Part shown: piece after piece, positions 6,669 to 15,700 of the stretch
Numbering within the stretch: the stretch's first letter is position 1
How the letters are laid out: every line of letters begins with the position of its first letter
NCBI GenBank assembly: GCA_024643505.1
Contig: JAHEMW010000007.1
Span: 1-33,545 of the forward strand
Length of the DNA stretch: 33,545 nt
Reading direction: 5' to 3'
Origin: Demequinaceae bacterium
GTDB lineage: Bacteria > Actinomycetota > Actinomycetes > Actinomycetales > Demequinaceae
Notes under the pieces: model-generated
Database searches by the model: none
Seen by the model: only the letters and a program-made list of their open reading frames with translations
What the model was told of the DNA's origin: nothing
Translations under genes and position numbers: made by a program

Positions 6669-8948
6669 ATGACAATCGAGACCGTAGGCACCGAGGGAAT
6701 CACCGGCGACGCGGACCCCCGCGCCCATGCCTGGCGGACCTTCGCCACGGGTCCGTGGTGCGACACGATCGACGTGCGCGGCTTCATCCAGGACAACTAC
6801 ACGCCGTATGAGGGCGACGCGAGCTTCCTCGCAGGTCCCACCGAGCGCACCACCAAGATGTGGGCCACGCTGTCCGCGATGTTCCCGACCGAGCGGGAAA
6901 AGGGCGTCTACGACGTCGACTGGGCGACCCCGTCGTCGATCACGGCGCACAAGCCCGGCTACATCGACAAGGACAACGAACTCATCGTCGGCCTGCAGAC
7001 GGACGCGCCGCTCAAGCGCGCAATCATGCCGTTCGGCGGATGGCGCGTCGTCGAGAAGTCGCTTGAGACCTACGGCTACCCGGTTGATCCCGAGCTGCGG
7101 AAGATCTTCACCGAGTACCGCAAGACGCACAACGACGGGGTGTTCGACGCCTACCCGCCCAACGTGCGCGCGGCCCGGTCGAGTCACATCGTCACCGGAC
7201 TTCCCGACGCGTACGGTCGCGGCCGCATCATCGGCGACTACCGTCGCGTGGCGCTCTACGGCGTCGACGCCCTCATCGAGGGCAAGAAGCTCGAGCGGAT
7301 GCAACTCGACATGGAGCGTTCGACAGAGGACACGATTCGCGACCGCGAGGAGAACGCTGAGCAGATAAAGGCGCTCAAGGAACTCAAGCACATGGCGACG
7401 AGCTACGGCTTCGACATTTCCCGCCCGGCGACGACTGCACAGGAGGCCGTGCAGTGGCTGTACTTCGCGTACCTGGGTGCGGTGAAGGAGCAAAACGGCG
7501 CCGCGATGTCGCTCGGACGCACGTCGACGTTCCTGGACGTCTACCTGCAGCGCGACATGGCCGACGGCGTCCTCACGGAGGTTCAGGCACAGGAACTCAT
7601 CGACGACTTCGTCATCAAACTGCGGATCGTGCGCTTCCTTCGCACCCCCGAGTACGACTCGCTGTTCTCCGGAGACCCCACGTGGGTTACCGAGACGATC
7701 GGCGGGATGGGTGACGACGGGCGCACGCTCGTCACGCGCACCTCCTTCCGGTTCTTGCAGACGCTCTACAACCTCGGGCCCGCGCCCGAGCCAAACCTCA
7801 CGGTGCTGTGGACCGAGGAACTGCCGGCTGGCTTCAAGAGTTTCTGCGCGCAGATCTCGATCGACACCTCCGCGATCCAGTACGAGTCGGACGACCTCAT
7901 CCGATCATCCTGGGGCGACGACTCGGCGATTGCGTGCTGCGTCTCCGCCATGTGCGTGGGCAAGCAGATGCAGTTCTTTGGCGCTCGTGTGAACCTCGCG
8001 AAATCGCTGCTGTACGCCATCAACGGCGGCAGGGACGAGATGACAGGCAAGCAGGTCGCGCCAGTGTCGGCTCCCGCGCAGGGCGAGGTGCTCCAGTTTG
8101 AGCCGGTGATGGCCGCTTTCGATTCGCTTCTCGACTGGCTCGCCGAGACCTACGTCGACGCGCTCAATGTCATCCACTTCATGCACGACAAGTATGCCTA
8201 CGAGCGCCTAGAGATGGCGCTCCACGACCGCTCCGTGCTGCGCACGATGGCGTGCGGCATCGCGGGCCTGTCAGTCGCCGTCGACTCGCTGAGCGCGATC
8301 AAGTACGCGACCGTGCGTCCCGTGCGTGACACCTCGGGTCTCATCATCGACTACGACGTCACGGGAGAATTCCCGATGTTCGGCAACGACGACGACCGCG
8401 CCGACGACATCGCGATTGACCTCGTCGGCCGCTTCATGGAGAAGATCCGCGAACAGCCGACCTACCGCGGTGCGACCCACACCCAGTCGGTGCTGACCAT
8501 CACCTCCAACGTCGTCTACGGCAAGCACACGGGAAACACTCCTGACGGGCGTCGCACCGGCGAGCCTTTCGCGCCTGGAGCCAACCCCATGAACGGCCGC
8601 GACAACCACGGCGTGCTGGCGTCGGCGCTGTCGGTCGCGAAGCTGCCGTACGCCGAGGCGCAGGACGGCATCTCGCTTACTACGACGGTGTTGCCATCGA
8701 GCCTTGGGCGCCAGCGCGAGGAGCAGATCGCCAACCTCGTGGGCATCCTCGATGCGTACAACATCTCTGACGGCTTCCACGTGAACATCAACGTGCTCAA
8801 CCGCGAGACGCTCGAGGACGCCATGGCGCACCCGGAGAACTACCCGCAACTCACGATCCGAGTCTCCGGCTACGCCGTGAACTTCGTCCGCCTCACCCGG
8901 GAGCAGCAGCTCGACGTGCTCTCACGCACATTCCACGCTGGCTTGTAG
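6669..8948 (+). CDS. pflB: Pyruvate formate-lyase (formate acetyltransferase)
   Basis: This glycyl-radical enzyme converts pyruvate and CoA to formate and acetyl-CoA in anaerobic fermentation. ATG at 6669 was chosen because AAGGAG (6654-6659) sits 9 nt upstream and gives 759 aa, the length of the E. coli enzyme; the ORF-track start at 6582 adds 29 unlikely residues. The catalytic cysteine pair lies in AIACCVSAM at residues 423-424, and the radical glycine in RVSGYAVNF at residue 734, both in the expected places. N-terminal [28 protein letters not shown] is typical of PflB. The activase gene pflA follows after 6 nt, so the two are almost certainly co-transcribed. The enzyme is oxygen-sensitive in its active form, so it should act in anoxic or microoxic growth. 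Confidence 0.98.
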   Translation: MTIETVGTEGITGDADPRAHAWRTFATGPWCDTIDVRGFIQDNYTPYEGDASFLAGPTERTTKMWATLSAMFPTEREKGVYDVDWATPSSITAHKPGYIDKDNELIVGLQTDAPLKRAIMPFGGWRVVEKSLETYGYPVDPELRKIFTEYRKTHNDGVFDAYPPNVRAARSSHIVTGLPDAYGRGRIIGDYRRVALYGVDALIEGKKLERMQLDMERSTEDTIRDREENAEQIKALKELKHMATSYGFDISRPATTAQEAVQWLYFAYLGAVKEQNGAAMSLGRTSTFLDVYLQRDMADGVLTEVQAQELIDDFVIKLRIVRFLRTPEYDSLFSGDPTWVTETIGGMGDDGRTLVTRTSFRFLQTLYNLGPAPEPNLTVLWTEELPAGFKSFCAQISIDTSAIQYESDDLIRSSWGDDSAIACCVSAMCVGKQMQFFGARVNLAKSLLYAINGGRDEMTGKQVAPVSAPAQGEVLQFEPVMAAFDSLLDWLAETYVDALNVIHFMHDKYAYERLEMALHDRSVLRTMACGIAGLSVAVDSLSAIKYATVRPVRDTSGLIIDYDVTGEFPMFGNDDDRADDIAIDLVGRFMEKIREQPTYRGATHTQSVLTITSNVVYGKHTGNTPDGRRTGEPFAPGANPMNGRDNHGVLASALSVAKLPYAEAQDGISLTTTVLPSSLGRQREEQIANLVGILDAYNISDGFHVNINVLNRETLEDAMAHPENYPQLTIRVSGYAVNFVRLTREQQLDVLSRTFHAGL

Positions 8949-8954
8949 CGCGCC

Positions 8955-9767
8955 ATGTCCCCGGCCGCTGCTCGCCTCATCGTCCCGCCCATGGGCGTGG
9001 CCGACGCCGAACTGGCGCTCAGCGAACAGTTGCGCGACCACACGGCTGGCTCGGTGCACTCCTGGGACCTGGTGACTGGCGCGGACGGGCCCGGCACGCG
9101 CATGACGCTGTTCCTCGCGGGCTGTGGCATGCGGTGCCAGTACTGCCAGAACCCCGACACGTGGCGCATGCGCGACGGCAAGACACACACCGTCGACGAG
9201 GTGATGGAGCGGGTGACGCGCTACGCGACGATCATGAAGGTGACCGGCGGCGGTCTCACCATCTCCGGCGGGGAGCCCCTGCTGCAAGCGCGATTCGTCG
9301 TGAACGTCTTCAAGCGGTGCAAGGACCTCAACATCCATACGGCGCTGGACACGTCCGGGCTGCTCGGCTCGCGCCTGACCGACGACGACCTCAATTACGT
9401 TGACCTCACCCTGCTCGACATCAAGTCGGGGCTGCCGGAGACGTACCGCAGGGTCACGGGCCGCCCGCTCCAGCCGACGCTCGATTTTGCGAACCGACTG
9501 TCCGACCTTGGCAAGACGATGTGGATTCGCTTCGTGCTCGTGCCCGGGCTGACCGACGATTTTCACAACGTCGAGGCGGTCGCGCGGTTTGTCGAGACGC
9601 TGGACTCGGTGCAGCGCTTCGAGGTGTTGCCGTTCCATCAGCTTGGGCGCGATAAGTGGGCAGCGACGGGGGAGCCCTACCTTCTCGCGGACACCGAGCC
9701 GCCGTCACGCGAACTCATCGAGAGGGTGAAACGTCAGTTCGCCGCGCACGGCCTGCCGGTGATGTAG
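8955..9767 (+). CDS. pflA: Pyruvate formate-lyase activating enzyme (radical SAM)
   Basis: This enzyme uses S-adenosylmethionine and a 4Fe-4S cluster to place the glycyl radical on PflB. The cluster motif CGMRCQYC (C-x3-C-x2-C) lies at residues 57-64, followed by QNPDTW, the PflA type. Downstream GGGLTISGGEPLLQ and LDIKSGLPETYRRVTG match the activase barrel, as does the late VLPFHQLGRDKW. The protein is 270 aa with an N-terminus about 25 residues longer than E. coli PflA; the ATG at 8991 is a possible alternative start. No strong ribosome-binding site precedes 8955, so translation may depend on coupling with pflB, whose stop is 6 nt upstream. Confidence 0.96.
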   Translation: MSPAAARLIVPPMGVADAELALSEQLRDHTAGSVHSWDLVTGADGPGTRMTLFLAGCGMRCQYCQNPDTWRMRDGKTHTVDEVMERVTRYATIMKVTGGGLTISGGEPLLQARFVVNVFKRCKDLNIHTALDTSGLLGSRLTDDDLNYVDLTLLDIKSGLPETYRRVTGRPLQPTLDFANRLSDLGKTMWIRFVLVPGLTDDFHNVEAVARFVETLDSVQRFEVLPFHQLGRDKWAATGEPYLLADTEPPSRELIERVKRQFAAHGLPVM

Positions 9768-9771
9768 CGCT

Positions 9772-9800
9772 TTCACTCCAGATACCCCGCAGGGTATAGT
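9772..9800 (+). promoter_or_regulatory. Promoter of the rhodanese gene (leaderless)
   Basis: TTCACT (9772-9777) and TATAGT (9795-9800) are separated by 17 nt, a good -35/-10 pair. The -10 ends 7 nt before the ATG at 9807, so the start codon should lie at or near the transcript's 5' end. No Shine-Dalgarno sequence is present. An inverted repeat fills the spacer and runs into the -10. Confidence 0.65.
9782..9797. promoter_or_regulatory. CsoR/CstR-like operator palindrome
   Basis: ATACCCCGCAGGGTAT has 6-bp perfect arms (ATACCC/GGGTAT) around four bases. This resembles operators of CsoR-family repressors (CsoR, RicR, CstR: C-runs and G-runs flanked by ATA/TAT). It lies between the -35 and -10 of the rhodanese promoter and overlaps the -10, a classic repressor position. 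No CsoR-family gene is in the window, so the regulator is unidentified. Confidence 0.55.
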
Positions 9801-9806
9801 CGGGAC

Positions 9807-10250
9807 ATGATCATCTCACGTCTGCCCCTGTCCGTCCGCCTCGCGGGCGCCGTGGTCGTCGGCCTTGCCGCGTCGTCCTCGCTCGCCGGTTGTGCGTCCG
9901 ACACGGCCGCGGCCATTGCGCCGCAGGAGGTCGCGTTCACAGGCGGCCACGTCGATTCCGCGGCGTTTGCGACGGCGATGACGACTCCCGCAGTGACACT
10001 TCTGGACGTCCGCACGCCCGCGGAGTTTGCCGCGGGACACCTGCCCGGCGCGATCAACCTCGACGTGCAATCGGCGACGTTTGCGACCGACCTCGCCACG
10101 CTGGACCCCGAGGGGAACTACGCCGTCTATTGCCGAAGCGGAAATCGCTCACGCGCGGCGATGCAGACGATGGCGAGCGCGGGCTACGCCAACACCGTGG
10201 GACTCGAGGGCGGGATCGGCGCCTGGAGCGGCGAGACCGTTACCGAGTGA
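9807..10250 (+). CDS. Rhodanese-domain lipoprotein (sulfurtransferase-like)
   Basis: The 147-aa protein has a signal peptide ending in a lipobox (SLAGC, Cys29) and one rhodanese domain. The hallmarks are LLDVRTPAEFAAGHLPGAINLDV and the active-site loop CRSGNRS with Cys109. EGGIGAW near the C-terminus is also typical. Rhodaneses carry persulfide sulfur on the active-site cysteine; this one would act outside the membrane as a lipid-anchored protein. The gene has its own promoter and operator in the 39-nt gap after pflA and seems to be translated from a leaderless mRNA. It converges with the transporter gene after 4 nt. A sulfide or persulfide detoxification role is inferred from the operator type, not shown. 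Confidence 0.9.
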   Translation: MIISRLPLSVRLAGAVVVGLAASSSLAGCASDTAAAIAPQEVAFTGGHVDSAAFATAMTTPAVTLLDVRTPAEFAAGHLPGAINLDVQSATFATDLATLDPEGNYAVYCRSGNRSRAAMQTMASAGYANTVGLEGGIGAWSGETVTE

Positions 10251-10254
10251 TCGG

Positions 10255-11238
10255 CTAGCCCTCGGGCCGCAGAATCTCGCCGCGAGCAATGCCGAATCCA
10301 GTGCGAACGAGCACCGCGAGCACGACCGCCGTCGAGACTGCGAGCAGCACTCCGCCGATCGCGTCGTATACCCACCCGTGCTGGGCGCCCGCATGGGTGA
10401 GCATGAGCGTCGCCGCGGCCGTGAGCGGGAACGTGTACGCCCACGAGGAGACCGCGAAGGGAACCTTCGTGAGCGACCGCGCCTGCGTTCCGAGCAGTAG
10501 CACCTGGAACAACGCGACGCCCGACAGGATCTGCGTGAACGGATCGGTGAGGGTGCCTCCGAGGTGAACCCACGCGAGTGCCGTGACGGAGGGAGGCGCG
10601 ATGAGGATCGCGAGCGTGGGGGCGAGCTTGGTGGGCAACGGACCGAAGAAGAAGAGGCGGTGCAGGACGATCGGCAGCAAGGCGATCCAGTAGATGAGCC
10701 CGACGCCGAAGAAATACCAGGAGACCGAGTCGGGTAGCGATTCCGGTGCGCCGAGCGGGACGACGATGTTGGCGACCACCGGGATGAACCACGCGGGGTG
10801 CAGGTGTTGGTGCTGGAGGTCCGGGTTCGCGATCCACGTTCGGACGGCGTTCAACGTGATGACGACCATGGCCGCGGCGCCGAGCCACCACAGCGTTTCC
10901 GCGAGGACGGTCGCGTGCGGTTGAAGCGCGATCCCGCTGATCAAGGCGCCAGTGGGGATCGCTGCGGCGAACGCAGAGCGCACCGGGTTGCGCCACTCGG
11001 CGACGACGTCGGCCTTAAAAAGCGCCGCCTTGACGAGGTAGCCAGCGAGCAGCACCTCGAGCAGCACGAACGACAGCCAGGCGAGGGCAGTGGAGGTGCC
11101 GGTGGGCCACCCCCACGCTGCCTCAGCGCGGCCCCACGCGAGCGCCGCTCCACCGACGCCCATGACGACGGCAAACATGCCGACGGGAAGATGCTGGAGG
11201 GCCGACGCGCGCGACGATGGGGGAGCGGACGGGGTCAT
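10255..11238 (-). CDS. TDT/SLAC1-family transporter (TehA-like)
   Basis: The 327-aa, strongly hydrophobic protein has about ten membrane segments. N-terminal HLPVGMFAVVMGVGGAALAW resembles the first helix of tellurite-resistance/dicarboxylate transporters. Later HPAWFIPVVANIVVPLGAP and WAYTFPLTAAATLML are typical of this family, which includes TehA, SLAC1 anion channels, malate permeases and the SSU1 sulfite exporters. The start ATG at 11238 has AGGAAGG about 9 nt upstream. The substrate cannot be read from the sequence. Lying next to a rhodanese gene, sulfite export is one option; next to fermentation genes, small carboxylate export is another. It is convergent with the rhodanese gene and divergent from pntA. 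Confidence 0.85.
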   Translation of the reverse strand: MTPSAPPSSRASALQHLPVGMFAVVMGVGGAALAWGRAEAAWGWPTGTSTALAWLSFVLLEVLLAGYLVKAALFKADVVAEWRNPVRSAFAAAIPTGALISGIALQPHATVLAETLWWLGAAAMVVITLNAVRTWIANPDLQHQHLHPAWFIPVVANIVVPLGAPESLPDSVSWYFFGVGLIYWIALLPIVLHRLFFFGPLPTKLAPTLAILIAPPSVTALAWVHLGGTLTDPFTQILSGVALFQVLLLGTQARSLTKVPFAVSSWAYTFPLTAAATLMLTHAGAQHGWVYDAIGGVLLAVSTAVVLAVLVRTGFGIARGEILRPEG

Positions 11239-11389
11239 GTGCGGGTGCCTTCCTGAGCGGCGAGCGTTGCGATACGCCTGAGTATTGTCCGTGCCGGGCC
11301 CGTCGGGGGCGTGGGCCCAAGGTCACGTCGCGCTGGGCCCCCGTTAGGGCACGATAGGACGAGACCCACCCCTGAGCCTAGGAGTCCCC

Positions 11390-12502
11390 GTGGCCGTCAC
11401 GATCGCCGCCCTCGCAGAGCGCGCCCCGGAAGCTCGCATCGCGCTCACCCCGCCGGTCATCTCTGCGCTCGCACGCGCGGGGGCAGCCGTCATCGTCGAA
11501 GCAAACGCGGGCGCAGCCGCTGGTTTCGTCGACGAGGATTACGTGGCCGCTGGTGCGAGCATCGCCACTCGCGCGAACGCCATCGCTGCCGCTGACGTCG
11601 TCGCGTGCGTGCGCCGGCCTGACGCGGCAACGCTCGCAGCACTGCGTGCGGGCCAGGTGGTGCTCGGCCTGCTTGACGTGTGGGACAACCCGGCGGAGCT
11701 CACTGCGGTGGCAGATCGCGGCGTCAGCGTCCTGTCCTTCGATTCGTTACCCCGCCAGATCTCGCGCGCGCAGACGATGGACGTGCTGAGTTCGCAAGCG
11801 TCGATCGCCGGCTATCGCGCGGCGATCGTGGCGGCCGAGACCTACGGCCGCTACTTCCCCATGATGGTCACCGCGGCTGGCACCGCCAAGCCGGCGACCG
11901 TGCTCGTGCTTGGAGCGGGCGTCGCCGGGCTCCAGGCAATCGCGACGGCACGCCGCCTCGGCGCGCGCGTCACGGGCTACGACGTGCGGCCGGACGCACG
12001 TGAGGAAGTTACCTCACTAGGGGCGGCATTTCTTGCGACGGCAGTCGACGCGGTCGGGGAAGGCGGATACGCCCGCGAGCTCACCGAACACGAGGCCGCA
12101 CAACAGCGCGCGGAACTCGCGGCGGCCATCGCCTCCTTCGATGTCATCATCGCGACCGCCAAGGTTCCCGGGCGCACTCCACCCCTGCTCGTTACGGCGG
12201 ACACCGTTGCGGCCATGCGGCGCGGATCCGTGATCGTCGACCTCGCGGCCAGCTCACTCGGCGGAAACGTCGCCGGTTCGGTTCCCGACGCGGTGACGAC
12301 CACTGACGCCGGGGTCACGATCATCGGCGCCGGCGAGCTCGCCGCCCAGATGGCTCCCGCGGCGTCGGACGCCTTTGCACGCAACGTGACTGCGGTCGTG
12401 GCCAGTCTTATCGTCGACGGCGCACTCGTCGTCGACCCCACCGACGACGTGATCGGGTCGATGCTCACCACCGCACCAGCCAAGGAGGAATCCCGCTCAT
12501 GA
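11390..12502 (+). CDS. pntA1: NAD(P) transhydrogenase subunit alpha part 1 (NAD-binding domain I)
   Basis: This is the NAD(H)-binding subunit of the proton-translocating transhydrogenase. GTG at 11390 has TAGGAG at 11379-11384 as ribosome-binding site. The 370-aa product has the AlaDH/PNT N-terminal part (ERAPEARIALTPPVISAL) and a Rossmann domain with VLVLGAGVAGLQAIATARRLGARV near residues 167-190. YDVRPDAREEVTSLGA and the late IVDLAASSLGGNVAGS follow. It carries no membrane part, which is encoded by the next gene, so this is the three-gene form found in many actinobacteria and alphaproteobacteria. It overlaps pntA2 by 4 nt. Confidence 0.95.
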   Translation: MAVTIAALAERAPEARIALTPPVISALARAGAAVIVEANAGAAAGFVDEDYVAAGASIATRANAIAAADVVACVRRPDAATLAALRAGQVVLGLLDVWDNPAELTAVADRGVSVLSFDSLPRQISRAQTMDVLSSQASIAGYRAAIVAAETYGRYFPMMVTAAGTAKPATVLVLGAGVAGLQAIATARRLGARVTGYDVRPDAREEVTSLGAAFLATAVDAVGEGGYARELTEHEAAQQRAELAAAIASFDVIIATAKVPGRTPPLLVTADTVAAMRRGSVIVDLAASSLGGNVAGSVPDAVTTTDAGVTIIGAGELAAQMAPAASDAFARNVTAVVASLIVDGALVVDPTDDVIGSMLTTAPAKEESRS

Positions 12503-12801
12503 GTAGTGAACTCTTGGCCAATCTCGGACTCTTTGTGCTCGCCCTGCTCGTGGGCTTCGAAGTGATCTCGAAGATCCCAGCGACCCTTCACACGCCGATG
12601 ATGTCCGGCGCAAACTCCATTCACGGCGTCGTCCTCGTTGGCGCGATTCTCATCGCCGGCGTCGTCGATTCGCCCGTGGGTTACATTCTCACGTTCATCG
12701 CGGCGGCCTTCGCGGCGATGAACGTCGTCGGTGGATACGTCGTCACCGACCGCATGCTCGGGATGTTCCGTTCTCGCCGCGACCGCGAGGAGGCAAAGTG
12801 A
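12499..12801 (+). CDS. pntA2: NAD(P) transhydrogenase subunit alpha part 2 (membrane domain)
   Basis: The 100-aa product forms part of the transhydrogenase membrane domain. It contains about three helices and the conserved stretch VISKIPATLHTPMMSGANSI, in which SKIPATLHTPLMSG is the family hallmark. The gene starts with ATG in an ATGA overlap with pntA1 and has AAGGAGGAAT upstream. It ends in a GTGA overlap with pntB. The C-terminal VTDRMLGMFRSR is the cytoplasmic end of the last helix. Together with PntB it forms the proton channel. Confidence 0.95.
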   Translation: MSSELLANLGLFVLALLVGFEVISKIPATLHTPMMSGANSIHGVVLVGAILIAGVVDSPVGYILTFIAAAFAAMNVVGGYVVTDRMLGMFRSRRDREEAK

Positions 12802-14228
12802 GCGCCATCGACGCGGTCGTCGGGGTGATCTACCTCGGTGCGGCGGTCACGTTCGTGTTCGGACTGCACCTCATGAGGTCTCCCGCGACCGCGCGCCGCG
12901 GAAACCTCGTGAGCGCGTCCGGCATGACCGCCGCGATCCTCGCAACGGTGGTCTTCGTCGCGACCGGCCAGGAGGGACTTCACGTGAGCCCGTGGGGCTG
13001 GGGCGCGCTCCTCGCGGGGACCGCGGTCGGTGCCGCGGCGGGTCTTGTGGGGGCTCGCGGCGTCCAGATGACCGCGATGCCGCAGCTGGTCTCGCTCTTC
13101 AACGCGGTGGGTGGTGGAGCTGCGGCTCTCGTCGCCGCTGTCGAGACCCTTCACGTCGTCGGTCGCCTCGCCGCCGAACGTCCCGACGCGGCATTCACGG
13201 TGCCGGTCGGCCTCGACGTGCTCATCGGTGCCGTGACCTTCTCGGGCTCGCTCATTGCCGCGGGCAAGTTGCAGGGATGGATCTCCGGCGCGCCGATCGC
13301 GTTCACGGGGTCGCGTATCGCCACGGCGGCGAGTGCTGTGCTCGGCCTTGGCTCAGTCGTGTGGCTGGTCGTGGCCCCCGGGGTGTGGCCGCTCGCGGCC
13401 CTGGCGGTGGGCGCGACCGCCTTCGGCATCCTGATGGTGCTCCCGATCGGCGGTGCGGACATGCCCGTCGTCGTATCGCTCCTCAACGCGTTCACGGGAC
13501 TCGCGGTCGCGATGGCCGGCTTCGTCGTCGGCAACGAGATTCTGATCATCGCCGGCGCCCTCGTGGGCGCATCCGGCGCCATCCTCACCAAGCTCATGGC
13601 CGACGCGATGAACAGGTCCGTGCTCTCGATCATGGTCGGGGGCTTCGGCACGGGGGATGCTCCGGCCGGCGACACGGTCGTCTCGGCCGCCGCAGAGGTG
13701 CGCAGAACCGACCCAGACGACGTGGCACTGCAACTCGCCTACGCGCAGAAGGTGATCATCGTGCCCGGCTACGGCCTCGCCGCCGCACAGGCGCAACGCG
13801 AGGCAGGAGAGCTCGGGTCGGCGCTCGCGGATCGCGGCATCACGGTGTACTACGCAATACACCCGGTCGCCGGCCGCATGCCGGGGCACATGAACGTGTT
13901 GCTGGCGGAGGCGGACGTTCCTTACGACCAACTGATCGAGATGGAAGACGTCAATCCGGAGTTCGACACGTGCGACGTCGCCCTCGTCGTGGGCGCGAAC
14001 GACGTCACCAACCCGGCGGCGCGGCGGCCAGGCAACGCGATCTCCGGGATGCCGATCCTCGACGTCGACAAGGCGCGCTCGATCATCGTCATCAAGCGTT
14101 CGCTCGGTCACGGCTACGCGGGCCTCGACAACGAGCTCTACGGCAACGCCAAGACCGGGATGCTCTTCGCGGACGCCAAGAAGGGTCTCGCGCAGATCCT
14201 CGCGGCCATGAAGGAATACGCCTCGTAA
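12798..14228 (+). CDS. pntB: NAD(P) transhydrogenase subunit beta
   Basis: The 476-aa protein has about nine membrane helices and a C-terminal NADP(H)-binding domain III. Membrane landmarks are QMTAMPQLVSLFNAVGGGAA and LPIGGADMPVVVSLLNAFTGLA. Domain III shows KVIIVPGYGLAAAQAQ, HPVAGRMPGHMNVLLAEA and VVGANDVTNPAAR. It couples hydride transfer between NADH and NADP+ to proton movement. It starts with GTG inside the stop of pntA2. In this setting it would link NADH from fermentation to NADPH for biosynthesis, or run in reverse. A 502-aa Arg-rich ORF in another frame is a shadow. Confidence 0.96.
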   Translation: MSAIDAVVGVIYLGAAVTFVFGLHLMRSPATARRGNLVSASGMTAAILATVVFVATGQEGLHVSPWGWGALLAGTAVGAAAGLVGARGVQMTAMPQLVSLFNAVGGGAAALVAAVETLHVVGRLAAERPDAAFTVPVGLDVLIGAVTFSGSLIAAGKLQGWISGAPIAFTGSRIATAASAVLGLGSVVWLVVAPGVWPLAALAVGATAFGILMVLPIGGADMPVVVSLLNAFTGLAVAMAGFVVGNEILIIAGALVGASGAILTKLMADAMNRSVLSIMVGGFGTGDAPAGDTVVSAAAEVRRTDPDDVALQLAYAQKVIIVPGYGLAAAQAQREAGELGSALADRGITVYYAIHPVAGRMPGHMNVLLAEADVPYDQLIEMEDVNPEFDTCDVALVVGANDVTNPAARRPGNAISGMPILDVDKARSIIVIKRSLGHGYAGLDNELYGNAKTGMLFADAKKGLAQILAAMKEYAS

Positions 14229-14311
14229 ACGCGACGTAGGTCCCGTCCCGAGCGACGTTTGGCACGCGACCATGGTGGTCACGGCAGACGCCAGAAGGGA
14301 GCACCGAACCC

Positions 14312-15697
14312 ATGTCCATCCTCGACCGCGAACGCACGGTCGCACCACCCGGCTACAACCGGTGGCTCGTGCCTCCTGCGGCGCTTGCCGTTCACCTGAG
14401 CATCGGGCAGGTCTACGCATTCAGCGTGCTCAAAGATGCGCTGCGTGAGCGGTTCGACGCTTCTCACACCCAAATCGGCGTGATCTTCTCGATCTCCATC
14501 GTCATGCTCGGACTCTCAGCGGCCTTCGGCGGGCGATGGATGGAACGTAACGGCCCGCGCAAGACGATGGTGGTGGCTGCACTCGCCTGGTCGAGCGGCT
14601 TCGCGCTCGCCGCGTTTGGCGTGTCGATCGGCCAATTGTGGGTCGTCTATCTCGGCTACGGCGTGGTCGGCGGCATCGGGCTTGGGCTCGGTTACATCTC
14701 GCCGGTGTCGACGCTGATCAAGTGGTTCCCCGACCGGCCGGGCCTCGCGACGGGCCTTGCGATCATGGGATTCGGCGGCGGCGCAATGCTCGCCGCACCG
14801 CTCACGCAGTACCTGCTCGGCTCGTATGCGGACACGGAGGCGGAGGCACTCGTGCCGACCTTCCTCACGCTCGGGTCCATATACGCGACCCTCATGCTGC
14901 TCGGCGCCGCGGTGGTTCGCGTTCCCCCCAAGGGTTACAAGCCCGCGGGTTGGGAGCCAAGCCAGCACGTCGCCAAGGTCTCGAGCGGAGGCCAAGTGAG
15001 CGCGAAGAACGCGATCAAGACGTTCTCGTTTTGGATGCTGTGGATCGTGCTGTTCACCAACGTGACGGCAGGAATCGGCATTCTCGAGAATGCCAAGCCG
15101 ATGATCGAGGACTATTACCCGGCGGTGTCCGCCGCCGCCGCGGCTGGGTTTGTCGGCCTGCTATCCCTAGCCAACATGAGCGGTCGCATCGCGTGGTCCA
15201 GCTTCTCTGACGTGATTGGGCGCAAGGCGACGTACATGATGTACCTCGGCGTCGGCGCGGTGGCCTACACGATGGTCGCGCTGTTTGGGCCAGTCAACGT
15301 AGCCCTGTTCGTGGTGCTGGTCGTGCTGATCATCTCGTTCTACGGCGGCGGATTTGCGACCGTGCCCGCATACCTCAAGGACGTCTTCGGCGAGTTTGAA
15401 GTCGGGGCCATTCACGGGAGACTGCTCACCGCCTGGTCGGCCGCGGGCATTGCGGGACCACTGATCATCAACGGCCTGCTCGACCTTCTGGAAGGCCGGG
15501 GTCTCGAGGGCGCTGACCTGTACCGCCCATCGCTGCTCGTGATGGTCGGAGTTCTCGTCATCGGCTTCGTCGCCAACCTTCTCGTTCGCCCTGTAGCGAG
15601 CAAGTGGCACGAACACGAGGACGCCGTCCCCGATCACGAGAAGCATCACCGCAGTCACGAGACACCCGCGCTCGCGGGTGCCGGGAAGAAGGCCTGA
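14312..15697 (+). CDS. OFA-family MFS carrier (oxalate/formate antiporter-like)
   Basis: The 461-aa protein has twelve predicted membrane segments. AVHLSIGQVYAFSVLKDALRERF near the N-terminus resembles the OFA-family first helix, and GGRWMERNGPRKTMV is the MFS loop 2-3 signature. The second half has NMSGRIAWSSFSDVIGRKATYMMY, the repeat of that motif. The last 40 residues are charged and His-rich (HEHEDAVPDHEKHHRSH), a cytoplasmic tail. Relatives include OxlT (oxalate/formate) and YhjX (pyruvate-induced). Between pfl and adhE genes, formate, pyruvate or another small carboxylate is a fair guess, but the substrate is not readable. GAAGGGAG precedes the ATG at 14312. A one-helix protein follows after 3 nt. 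Confidence 0.9.
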   Translation: MSILDRERTVAPPGYNRWLVPPAALAVHLSIGQVYAFSVLKDALRERFDASHTQIGVIFSISIVMLGLSAAFGGRWMERNGPRKTMVVAALAWSSGFALAAFGVSIGQLWVVYLGYGVVGGIGLGLGYISPVSTLIKWFPDRPGLATGLAIMGFGGGAMLAAPLTQYLLGSYADTEAEALVPTFLTLGSIYATLMLLGAAVVRVPPKGYKPAGWEPSQHVAKVSSGGQVSAKNAIKTFSFWMLWIVLFTNVTAGIGILENAKPMIEDYYPAVSAAAAAGFVGLLSLANMSGRIAWSSFSDVIGRKATYMMYLGVGAVAYTMVALFGPVNVALFVVLVVLIISFYGGGFATVPAYLKDVFGEFEVGAIHGRLLTAWSAAGIAGPLIINGLLDLLEGRGLEGADLYRPSLLVMVGVLVIGFVANLLVRPVASKWHEHEDAVPDHEKHHRSHETPALAGAGKKA

Positions 15698-15700
15698 GCC

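Noticed and set aside
11290-11389. GC-rich repeats (GGGCCC, CGGGGGC/GCCCCCG) upstream of pntA as a terminator or riboswitch
   Set aside because: The arms are short with a 25-nt or irregular loop and no T-run; such matches are expected in this composition.
12731-14239. 502-aa plus-strand ORF overlapping pntA2 and pntB
   Set aside because: It is extremely Arg/Gly-rich and out of frame with the clearly recognisable pntB.
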